Source: Plantago major
Taxonomy: Eukaryota > Streptophyta > Magnoliopsida > Lamiales > Plantaginaceae
Assembly (NCBI GenBank): GCA_026545765.1
Contig: CM048844.1
Span: 61,118,545-61,182,544 of the forward strand
Length of the DNA: 64,000 bases
Reading direction: 5' to 3'
Made by a program: the position numbers and the translations under genes. The stretch's first letter is position 1, and each line of letters opens with the position of its first letter. Below, piece after piece: positions 1 to 10,237 of the stretch. The notes below the pieces were generated by a model. The model saw only the letters and a list, made by a program, of their open reading frames with translations, searched no databases and had not been told where the DNA came from.

Positions 1-2030
1 GATAGGTTCAAAGAACTATTGATTAAAGATTCTGAAAAAGGATCCTCAAAAGGAAACAATTCTATCATTCAAATAGAGGATGAGTCTAACGATGAAAAGC
101 TACCTATGCTTAGTAACAACCAGATGACTCTAAGACATGATGAAGAATTTCCTATGAGAATTCCAGAAATGGAACAGGTTACTGAGAACCTTCATCATGA
201 AAAGGTATCTGGAAATGAGACTGCTGAAATGCAAGTTCCAGATATCTCTAACACTGAAAAAGTATCAGATATCCATGGCATTTCCCATGTGTCAGATATC
301 ACAGATACTGCACAAGTATCTCATCAAGATCATATTGATTCACATTCAAATCAAAATGATATTGATCCTACTAGTTCAAAACCCATTATGAAATGGATTA
401 AGAAATCATCCTGCAAAGGATGTGATTGGTCCCATAGACCAAGGAGTTAGAACTAGAAGAGCAATCGCTGAAAATGCAAATTGTCTCTATGGATGTTTCA
501 TCTGAAACATTGAACCAAAGACTATAGAAGAAGCATTAAAGGATCAAGATTGGATCTCTGCAATGCAAGAAGAGCTGGATCAATTTGAGAGAAACAAAGT
601 CTGGAAACTGGTTCAATTTGTTAACGGAATATCTGTAATCGGAACCAAGTGGGTTTTCAGAAACAAAATGAATGAGTCTGGTGAAATAACCAGAAACAAA
701 GCTAGGTTTGTTGCCAAGGGATTCACCCAGACTGAAGGACTAGATTTTGATAAATCTTATGCACCAGTTGCAAGATTGGATGCAATAAGACTCTTTCTAG
801 CCTTTGTAGATCATAATGACTTTACAGTTTATCAAATAGATGTCAAGAGTGCATTCCTAAATGGTGAATTTGCTTAGGAAGTCTATGTTGAGCAACCACC
901 AGGTTTTGAAGTTTCCTCAGAAAGTAGGATGGTCTATAAGCTTCAGAAAGCTCTGTATGGGCTGAAACAAGCTCCAAGAGCATGGTATGATACGTTGGCC
1001 AAATACCTACTAGAAAGTGGTTTCAAGAAAGGAGATGTTGATAAAACACTCTTCACATTGAACCATGATGGGAAACTACTTTTAGTTCAAGTATATGTTG
1101 ATGACATTATATTTGGATCTAAAGACAAGCAACTTTTTGAAGACTTTGCTGAACTCATGAAATGTAAATTTGAGATGAGCATGATGGGAGAATTGAATTA
1201 CTTCCTAGGGCTGCAAGTCAAGCAACTCAATGATGGAATATTCATTAGTCAAACAAAGTATGCAAAGGACATGCTCAACAAGTTTAATCTAAAGCCTTCT
1301 GAAAAGAATGGTAAGATACCAATGAGCATTGGAATCAAAATAACCGATACTGAATCTGACAAGAGTGTTGAAGAACACAAGTATAGGAAATTGATTGGTT
1401 CTCTACTATACCTCACTGCAAGTAGACCTGATATTCAATATGCAGTTGGAGTGTGTGCTAGATTTCAGACAAATCCAACGAAATTACACTACAACATTGC
1501 TATGAAAATATTGAGGTATGTAAAAGGTACTGTAGAAGTTGGATTGTGGTATCCAAAAGATACTGGATTGAGTTTGGTTGGCTATTCAGATGCCGACTAT
1601 GCTGGATCACTGCTTGATAGAAAAAGCACCTCAGGAACATGTCAATTTCTTGGTACTAGATTGATATCATGGTTCAGCAAGAAACAAAATTCAATTGCCA
1701 CATCTACCACAGAGGCTGAATATATCGCTGCGCTTCACAGATATTGTGGATACAACAACAACTCAGAGACTATGGACTCAATGAAGAGAAAACTCCCATT
1801 TTCTGTGACAACACAAGTGCTAGTGCCATAACTCAGAATTCTAAGTTTCATGCTATAGCAAAGCACATTGATGTTAGACACCACTTCATCAGAGACCATG
1901 TTTAAAAAGGCAATATAGAGATACTCAAGATTGGCACTGAAGATCAACTTGCAGATATCTTCACTAAGCCACTACAAGAAAGTAGATTCTTGGCCTTAAG
2001 ACATAGTCTTGACTAATGGAGCTACCCAAG
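1..2030 (+). pseudogene. pol: A: pol 3' part (linker, reverse transcriptase, RNase H), broken
   Basis: Copia-type pol normally gives protease, integrase, RT and RNase H from one polyprotein. Here only the 3' part is in the window. An acidic Ser/Thr-rich IN-RT linker covers about 1-450. RT starts near 560, with GTKWVFRNK and the catalytic YVDDIIFGS near 1,093-1,119. RNase H follows with SDADYAG near 1,588 and ATSTTEAEYIA near 1,700. Domain order is RT then RNase H downstream of integrase, which defines Ty1/copia rather than Ty3/gypsy. The YVDDIIFGS form and the extra downstream gene point to the SIRE/Maximus lineage (recalled family knowledge). The reading is broken in several places. Confidence 0.9.
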
Positions 2031-2833
2031 AACTGAAAAAGTTCAGATATCTGAAGAAGATATCAAAGGAGAGAGAAAAGGGATCTGGAACGGGTATCCA
2101 GAAAAGAGAAATCTGGAACAGGTATCCAGAAAAGAGGAATCTGGAACGGGTAAAATGGCTATTTGAAGATCTCTGAGACGGGTACTCTGATATCTAGATC
2201 ACTCAGTGAGGGGGAACACAAAAGAAAATAGTACAACTGTCTACAGTTAACTACTATCTTGAAGTTTGAATTATTTCTATCTTTGTGAAAAACTTTGAAA
2301 AGACAACAAGTATAAGATAGAATCAGATATAACAGTGTTCTCATTTACAAAGAAACGTGATTCGGATAGCTAATAGCCAAAATTCATTAAATGGGCACAA
2401 TTACGTTTGCTGATTGTGATCATTGCTGAAGAAGCAATGGTGACCCTTGATGAAATGGGCGATTGATCTTTACGGCAGAGATTAACTCTCAGTAAATAGT
2501 GGACTGTTGAAATTTCGACAGGGCCCACTATGCATTTAATGCCGAACAAGCTTTTATCCACGCCTGTCTGCAATACACAGATAACTACACACAAAATTAA
2601 TTTGTATGTATGTGACTGTTGAGATTACATTGCTATATATATATATATATATGATTTTGGCAAAAGAATTCACTTTCGCCTAATCCAACATTCAGACTTG
2701 CACAAGAATAGCACATTTCTCTCTTCTATTTTTCTGCAAATCTCTGCTCCCAAATTAGTTTTTCTGCAAAGAATCACTAATCTTTCACCTTAATCTCTTT
2801 CAGACCTTCGAAAAACTCACGCTATATAAAGAG
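2031..2833 (+). promoter_or_regulatory. A: pol-to-accessory-ORF spacer with TATA-like tract
   Basis: This is about 800 bases without coding. It starts with a few copies of a GGAACGGGTATCCAGA motif (2,085-2,155) that is strongly amplified in element B. It also holds the stretch around 2,376-2,460, with GATCATTGCT and AGCAATGG forming a small hairpin that is kept in B, C and E. A (TA)n tract at 2,633-2,653 replaces the CTATATATATAG of the sister copies, about 180 bases before the accessory start codon. Placement of a conserved TATA-like box here suggests a separate transcript for the downstream gene; that is inference. Confidence 0.55.
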
Positions 2834-5800
2834 ATGGCTCCAAAACGTGCTTCTACCCAGAAATCCCAAAATACTACCACTGGTACTGCTGAAAAGCAAG
2901 CACCAGAATTGGTAGTTGTAAACAATCGATTGGTAGGAGACTTCAATCCCGATCATTGGACTTCAAATCACAGAATGATTTGGGGTGGTGCCATGATTGA
3001 GGAATACCTCACAACTGCTGTTGAAAATCAAGCTGATAGAAAGCTGATACTTGACATGCTTGAAAAGGCAAAAATCAAAGGTTTTCTATCAGCTCTTCCC
3101 GTAGAATTTCTTCACTAGATGTGTTACAATTCTACAATAACTCCAGGATTATATCCTGTGTTTCTGAAGGCACTGCAACAGTGTCTATAAAAACTAAGGT
3201 CCAAGGAAAGGAATTCCTTTTGGACTTAAATGTAAGTTGTTTGATCTTCAAAATCTTGGAAAGGATTTTGAAATAGACACCAAGGATGATGATCTCCTTG
3301 AAGGTGTAAAACAACTGTACAGTGATGTGTGTGATCTTGAAAAACCAGATACACCCACTGATTTCAAGCTTGCTGACATCAGAACCAGACATCTGCTGGT
3401 TCACTGGGATGTGTTGGCATGCATTCTTCACAGATGTTTTGATGGTCTACAAGGAGGTGCTGGCCAGATAAGCCAAGAACGCTGGATGATGATGCTCTTG
3501 TTGCAACAACAAGATATAAGGCTGGAAAACCCTTTCAATTGGGGAAAGTACGCCTTTATGAAGTTTGTGAAGAAAATTCAAGGCTTTGAGCCTAAAATCG
3601 CGAAGGGACTTGCTGAGCCAAAGACCACAGTAAGCTATGGTCTAAAGATATGCTACTTGCTGGAAAAGCTTGGCATTGAGCTCAGAGAGAAGGCTGACAT
3701 AGCCAACAGTAACCTACTCTACCAATATGAGTATACAAAATGATGAAAAAGGTTACTGGATCTCAGAAAGGTTCCAAGAAGCGGAAGACTGAAGAGGTAT
3801 CTGAGGGAAAGGTTGCGACCAAGAAGCCCAGAACTTCACGAAAGAAGTCTGCTGGCAAATTAGAAGGCACACCCATTGAGGTTGTCAATTCCCAGATACC
3901 TTCCGCCACTGCCAATGAACTCATAAATGCAGATGAACTCATCAATGCTGCAAAAGAGGTATCGGCTACTGGACAAGTAGACTCAGCACGAGAAAGTGCT
4001 TTCAGAAATGTTGAGACTAGTGCCGAAAGCCTTGCTGATGAACTCATAAATGATGCTAAAGAAAGTAGTGATAGATACCAAGCCCTATCTATAGAAACCG
4101 CAGGGATTATGGACCAATCAGTTCCTAATGCTGATGGGAGCTCTGACGATGAAGATGATGAATTAGTCATCTCTCTAGTCCTAGAAAAATCAAAAAGGGA
4201 AGGTTACTGAAAAAGTAACTGGTGTAGAGGTATCTGAAGAAGAAACTACACTACAGGTTGCTGAACAAGCACCTGTTTCAAAGGTTGCTGAAGAAGCAAC
4301 TGTGTCCAAGGTCACTGGACAAATTACACCATCAGAGCAAGAAAGACTTGAAGATATTAAAGATGCTCTGATGAGTGATAGCTTAGTGTTGGAGGATACT
4401 GCCATTGCCTCAACACTCAACAGTCTGTCTCAAGCACAACAACCACAACAGCCAGATAAGGATACTGCTGAAATGGTACTTGAGCTGCAGATACCAGCAT
4501 CTTTCATTGCTGAAGAAAATCCTGCAAAAGAGCAGGTTCCCCAACTCAATGAGAGGGATAAAACTGAGACATCTACTCAGAATGATCAACCAGGGTAGGC
4601 AACTAAGTTGCATACTCAGGAAAGGTCTAAAGTACCTGAAACATCAAACAAAGAAGCTGAAATGGAACAACAAGACCAAAACATTGAAGGATCACAAGTT
4701 CCAGAGACCAATCAGCCTGACACTGCTCAGGCTGATTTAGAAACACAAGAACAAGAGGAAGCTGGAAAGCTTGCCTCAGAGACTGAGAAAGAGGCCACCA
4801 CAACCTCACCTCTTGGGGAATCTGAGCCTGTGCCACAGGCTCCAACTGAGAAAGAAGAAGATAAGGCAGAAATGCCAGAAAAGGACCCAGAGACCGTCAA
4901 GGTTTCTGAAGAAAATATTATTGAGCCTTCTAGTGAGAAGGCTCATTCAGAAGTAGAAGTGCAAGGGGAAAGAGTTGCGACATCCCCTGCACCCATGGAA
5001 ATTGATGAAGCACCCAAGGCAACATCACCAGAAAGAACACCTGAAACTGAGAAAGTTTCTGCGAAAAATGATTCTGAGCCTCCTGTTGAGGAAGATCAAG
5101 CAGAAAGAAAGGTTGATGAGGACCAGACTTCCAAGTCTCCACCTCACAACAAGATATCTGAGGCACCCCCTGCCTCAGTAGTACAAGTCTCTGAGCCTGA
5201 TTTACTCATTCAGGCTCAAACAAGTGCCACTAAGGTCCCTGATGATGAGAAAAAGGACCTGCTTCCTTTCTTCAAGGAACACACTTTGCCAAAGCATCTG
5301 AAATGCTTTAAGAAATGGCAAAAGCTCCGATGCTCCGATCTTTCTGAGATCTTAAAGGTGACTGATCACCACACAAGGAGAGCACGAGCCCTTGATTTGG
5401 AAAACTACGTCCATGCAATGTTCCCCACTGAACAATATACTTTCGGAACATTGATGGATAAGGAGTTTGTCAAGGAAGTGGCCAGAAAGCTGATCCAAGC
5501 TTTCAATCAAGCTGATGGTCAGACCAGACTGTAGATGGCATTCAAGCCTACTTTGCCCCAAACTCTACAGTATATACCCTCTGAACAAGAGGAAGTTAAT
5601 GGGCAAACGGTCACTATTCCAGAAGTGATCAACCTGGTCTCTGAAGATGAGGAAGAGAAGGAAACTGATGAAAACAATTATGAAGATCCTCCTTCTGACC
5701 ATCACAAGGATGAAGATAAGAAGGATGATGATGATGCCCCTGCACCAGGGACGGGAGGGATTTCACAAGGACACATTGCCTCAGCTGCTGAAAAGCACAC

Positions 5801-8102
5801 TGAGAGGACATCACAACAATCCCCTCCTCCATCTCCTCAGAAATCTAATCATCCAACTCCCCAACACAAAGATACTACTGAACAAGTAGTTGAGCACTCT
5901 GAGGAAACAACTCAGAAATTATCAGATGCACAAGCCAGAGTTGCTCAACTCAAACAACTGTTGGAGGAAGAACAACAGCTACATCTTCAACTGGAAGAAA
6001 AGATAGCTGAATCCAGAGCAAAGCTCCAAAAGATTGAAGATCAAACAATCAAGGAAATGGAAGCTTATGCTGAAATGAAAGAACTCCAGCTTGCTGTTCA
6101 GGCAATTGCTGAGGAATTAGATACTGAGCAAGTATCTAGTGACAAGCATGATGCTAAGGCTGCATTTACAAAAGATGTACCATCCTCCTCACTGAAAGGA
6201 AAGAAGCCCATCTCTGAGATGGTTGCTGGACTAGAAAACATTGATGAAAATGTCCAAGAGGCTGAAGATCATTGGGCTGATGACTCAGATGATGAAGAAG
6301 ACAAGGCATTGGCAGAACACCGCAATGAACACTTAGCGGTTTCTCATTTGAAAAGGAAGCTGATTGCTCCTGAAATATTCAGGAAGCTGCCAAATATCAA
6401 CTCCAATGAATACTTGAACAGATATCAAGTACTGAATAAATTGAAAAAGGAGTTATCTTCTCAAGATAAAGCCGCCATTGCATCAGTCCCTGCAGAAATG
6501 AAGTCATTCACTGAGCTCATCACTCAGAGAACAACCAGTCTGGTCGTTGCTCAGAAAGATCTAGGCATGGTTAGGGATGATGACCAAAACTTGCCTGCAA
6601 AAGCCTTTGAAGAGGCTAGCTATGCTGCTGGAAAAGCAGATGCTATTCAAGGCCAACTGGCAGAGCTCACTGATAAGGATACTGGTCTTATCAAACAAAA
6701 CCAGGAGCTCAAGGCCACTCTGGAATAGTTGGTTGCTGCTTACAACTATTTGCAAGGCAACTTTAACTCTTTTTCAGAATCATTTGTGATTCTTAGTCAG
6801 TCAACAATGACTAAGGGGGAAGAATATCAAGATGCTCAGAGAGGAAGAGGAAATAAAAGAAAATCTGAACAACCACCTCTCAGAATAAATGAGCCCTCCT
6901 CCAGTCAGACTGCTCTACAGATAGTGGCCGCCACTCAACTTCCTGAAAGAGGAATGACAACAAGGGCCAGAGCACAAAAACCTCTAAGGAGTACCAAGGC
7001 TCCAAGGAGAAGACAAGTAAGAGGGATTGATGAATCTTATTGAGTCCTTGGGTTTCCGAAATTATCATTTCGACATTGTAGAAAATTGAGAATTCTACTT
7101 CAAACATAATATATAAAATCAATTTCCATATCGATTCTAGAAACAAATACTTACCAAAAAGGTACAAATCCACTAATTAAATCAACTAGACCTATGAATG
7201 GGGATATTCCCGAAGAAGAAGGCCAAATCAAATCCCTGGGCAATGAAGAAGGCTGCAAAAGTCTCACAAGAATTAATATTGATGATGATGAAGAGACTGA
7301 TGAAGAGACTAATGAAGATGAAGCTCCTCTTCATAGAAAAAGGAAAATTGATAGCCTTACTGAGCCCATAGCTGCAAAGCCTTTGGCAGCTAAAACACCC
7401 TCTGGAAATACCAAGTGTATCTAGGGTGGTTCTTCAAGCATTACCCCAAAGGAGAATTCAAGACAAAGGAGGAACATACTGAGAGCTGAACAAAGACAAC
7501 TTCAACTACCACTCAGGCCTGAAGAAGCCAAGATTGAGTATGTGAAGACCAACAGTGACTCCTCTGTCTACAGGTGCATTAATCAGAAGAATGGCTACTG
7601 GATTCTGGAACTTAAGAAACTACTGGTAAATTCAAAATTTCCAGAACCAATCCATAAACAGCTCATGGCATGGAGAAAAGACAAGCCAATCTTGATTAAC
7701 ACCAACCACATCAAAGCGTGGTTGGATTTTGAAGTAATTAAGAGAATAGAAGCCATGAAAAAGGACCTCTCTGATGATTGTCCTTATGGTAAGCCAGATG
7801 ATGTGCACAGAATTCCCAACATCACTGGAACAGGCACAAGAGCAAGACTTGCTGTGGAACCCTATGAGTCCTTCTACTTGACTAAAGATCAATACAAGGG
7901 TGACATCAGATATCTGAAGATCATTTATGAATACTTCAAACTATCAGATATCAGAATCGAGCATGCCTGGAAATGGGGAAAGTATCTGTGGGTCAAGGAA
8001 GTCTTTGGATTTGCCAGAGACACAGAGATGATTGTCAGAACACTTCTCTATGACTACTCTGATGATATCAAAAGGTTTGGTGATAGGAAATTTGCATATT
8101 GA
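2834..8102 (+). pseudogene. A: accessory ORF downstream of pol, intron-free form, broken
   Basis: A roughly 5.3-kb coding region starts MAPKRASTQKSQ just after a conserved CTATATAAAGAG leader. From the N-terminus there is a globular part of roughly 290 residues containing RMIWGGAM, KLADIRTRHLLVHW, RWMMMLLLQQQD and FNWGKYAF. It loosely recalls the Pfam 'putative plant transposon protein' domain (Transposase_32), which is uncertain. Next comes a very long acidic Glu/Thr/Pro-rich region, a coiled coil near 5,930-6,110 (QLKQLLEEEQQLHLQLEE), and a basic linker. A conserved C-terminal part reads GYWILELKKLLV, DDCPYGKPDDVH and LLYDYSDDIKRFGDRK. There is no signal peptide or membrane span, so this is not an envelope protein. 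It lacks the five introns found in B and C. Function is unknown. Several breaks. Confidence 0.8.
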
Positions 8103-8421
8103 TCCATGGAACTGCTTTTGAAGACTTGAAGTGTTGAAGACTAGTTTATTAGGATGTCTACTTGGAGCTTGGCTAATCCTATTGTCCTAATTTACTAGGT
8201 ATTTTTGTATCTTGCTGACTGAGCTGAATATTATTATGTACTAAAGTTATCTGTAAACTTTCTTCGTAACATATCTGATGAACTTACTCTCATATATCTT
8301 TTTCTATAAAAGATAACTTGCCAGCAAAGATCACACCTTGTGATTTGGTTGATGTTTACTTTCTGCACTTAATTATCTGATTTGAAAAATCATAAGAAAT
8401 GATTAAGTAGTGGATTGTTTC
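8103..8421 (+). other. A: 3' UTR up to the insertion point of B
   Basis: Non-coding tail of A, closely matching 21,901-22,220 in B and the mirrored 40,760-41,084 in D. It stops at GTTTC (8,417-8,421), which is duplicated at 23,964-23,968 on the other side of B. This is the target-site duplication made when B inserted. Confidence 0.85.
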
Positions 8422-9552
8422 TGTTAGATATTTTGTTAGAATATCTGTTTAGATTTTGTTCAGCAACATGATGACTTATCTTAGTCTCAGAAAGGTGATT
8501 AGTACTCTTGGTTCACTTGAACATTGTAAAAGAGGAAACCCACTAAGTATGATAGTCTAGCTAATCTTGTATAGGATGATAGGTCTCAAAATGTAATTTT
8601 TATTTTATGAAGAGAAGACCAAGAAGAAGACATCCAAGCAGAAAGCTCAACAAGAATTGAAGACTTGAAGAAAACTGCAAAAGATTACTGAATCTGTTGT
8701 TCAGATATCTTAGCCAGATATCTTGTAGACACGAACAGTTTCAAACAAACTGTGTCACAAGAGATATCTGAGAAATGAGATACATATCTGAAGACAAGGA
8801 AAGTATCCACAGATATCTATTCTCAGATACCTTGAGCGTTAAACACGTTTCTGAAAAGGAACATATATTGCAAACAAAGTTGTTTCAATCAATACAAGTG
8901 GTATCTGAAGAATGAAGATAAGGACGTGCAAAGAATCAGAGAACAAGTCTAGTCTCTGATACAAAGCATAGTTCCGTTGACACTACAGGACAAAAAGTAT
9001 AGTACAAAGCATTTAATGCAGGAACAGAGATGTCTGAGTAAAAGCAACGGCAACTTCTGAGAAGAAGACAAAACCTGCTACAGTACTATACACACAGATA
9101 TCGATAGTTTGAATTTGAGCCTAACGGATACTATTCAAACCGCACTCAAATCCATCTATAAATATCAACACTTAGACAGCTTGAGAGAATACACACATTG
9201 CATACGCTGAAACATAGAACTCTGAACATCCTACTCTCTCAAAGCAACTTACTTATTATCAAAGCTTTCTGTTGCGACTAAAGCTTGTGATCTGGAGTAA
9301 ACACTGAAGTTCTAAGTGTCCTGATCCTAAACAAGCAAAGCTATCTATGAAGGAGTTGAATCAAAAGATCAACTATCTGAGATTCATTCTCTTGAACAGA
9401 TATCATAAGACTTGGGTCAGTAAAATCGAACTAGATACCATACGCTGTAAACTGTATTAAGTAACTTAGTTCACAGAGCTATCTGAATAACTGAAAAGTT
9501 ATTAAGACGCTCATCTGACAACTCAAACCGAAACCAACACCAAAACCGGCGT

Positions 9553-9755
9553 GGAGTACAGGAAGTACTTAGTTTGAAAAATCTGGGAATAACTCCAAGG
9601 TTACCGGAGTATAGGAAGTACTTGATTTGGGAAACTAAGGAATAACTCCAAAGTTTTTGAGTATAGGAAGTACTTAGCTTGGGAAGCTAGGGAACAACTC
9701 AAAGGTTTCTGAGTATAGGAAGTACTTGGCTGAAGAAGCTAGGGAACAACTCAGG
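9553..9755 (+). repeat. B 5' LTR: four-copy ~52-bp tandem repeat
   Basis: Each unit runs GGAGTA...GGAAGTACTT...GGAA(T/C)AACTC. The ends GGAGT and ACTCC are complementary, so each unit can fold on itself. The same array occurs in the 3' LTR (about 23,389-23,590). Other copies of the family have fewer units. Confidence 0.9.
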
Positions 9756-10012
9756 GGGAACATTTGGTTGGGAACCAATTGTTCAGAATCTTAGAATAGG
9801 ATTTTTGTAAGGTTATCTCAATTTTCTGTTCTAGTGAATTCTAGGTCTCGATAGACCAAGTGGATTAGTTGGAGGATTACGCCACCTCCAGATACCACTA
9901 TACTTTTGCATGTCATTTACATTTCAGATTTATACTTCAAAGAACACACACACACTTATTAACTGTTTCTACACTTATCTCTATTAAGTCTTCCGCACTC
10001 TGATTCTAAGTA

Positions 10013-10094
10013 TCAGATATCCATTCAGATATCTGAGAAACATTTGTTATCGACAAAAGTTTTAAAAGACTATTCACCCCCCTCTAGTCTTTTA
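10013..10094 (+). other. B 5' LTR: paired hairpins at the LTR end
   Basis: Hairpin I is TCAGATATC (10,013-10,021), a 6-base loop, then GATATCTGA (10,028-10,036). Hairpin II is TAAAAGACTA (10,063-10,072), a C-run loop, then TAGTCTTTTA (10,085-10,094). Both occur in all seven copia LTRs of the window. Confidence 0.85.
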
Positions 10095-10119
10095 CTTTGC
10101 CGTTATCTGTACCAACAAG

Positions 10120-10131
10120 TGGTATCAGAGC
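10120..10131 (+). other. B: primer binding site for initiator tRNA-Met
   Basis: TGGTATCAGAGC lies two bases after the LTR end. It is the usual plant LTR-retrotransposon PBS, complementary to the 3' end of tRNA-iMet. Confidence 0.95.
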
Positions 10132-10237
10132 AGGAGGTTCACCAGCCTTCTGCACTGAACCTAGATCCTCAGATAGGTGAAGGAACTTTGTCCATTTTTT
10201 TTTAGGACTATTTAATTTGTGTGTTAAGTGTGCAGGT

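Larger units (their letters stand above)
8422..10117 (+). repeat. B: 5' LTR (1,696 bp)
   Basis: Starts TGTTAGATATTTTGTTAG and ends ACCAACA, two bases before the PBS. It matches 22,272-23,963 nearly throughout. The 5' end has two TGTTAG units in a 12-bp step. The middle carries a four-copy ~52-bp tandem repeat and the end carries two hairpins. TATA-like CTATAAATATCAACAC lies near 9,160, so transcription probably starts shortly after it (inference). Confidence 0.95.

Noticed and set aside
3763-4170. Long minus-strand ORF rich in Ser/Leu opposite the accessory ORF
   Set aside because: Shadow of the biased Glu/Ser/Asp codons on the + strand; no start context or conservation of its own.
2834-8102. 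Accessory ORF as a retrovirus-like envelope gene
   Set aside because: No signal peptide, membrane span, glycosylation-rich ectodomain or fusion-like segment; the protein is acidic, disordered and coiled-coil.
9553-9755. Possible CRISPR-like array of ~52-bp repeats
   Set aside because: Contiguous imperfect tandem units without unique spacers, inside a plant LTR.
8422-10117. A and B as a tandem pair sharing one central LTR (LTR-LTR recombination)
   Set aside because: GTTTC on both sides of B and A's own PPT and LTR at 24,014-25,571 show simple nested insertion.
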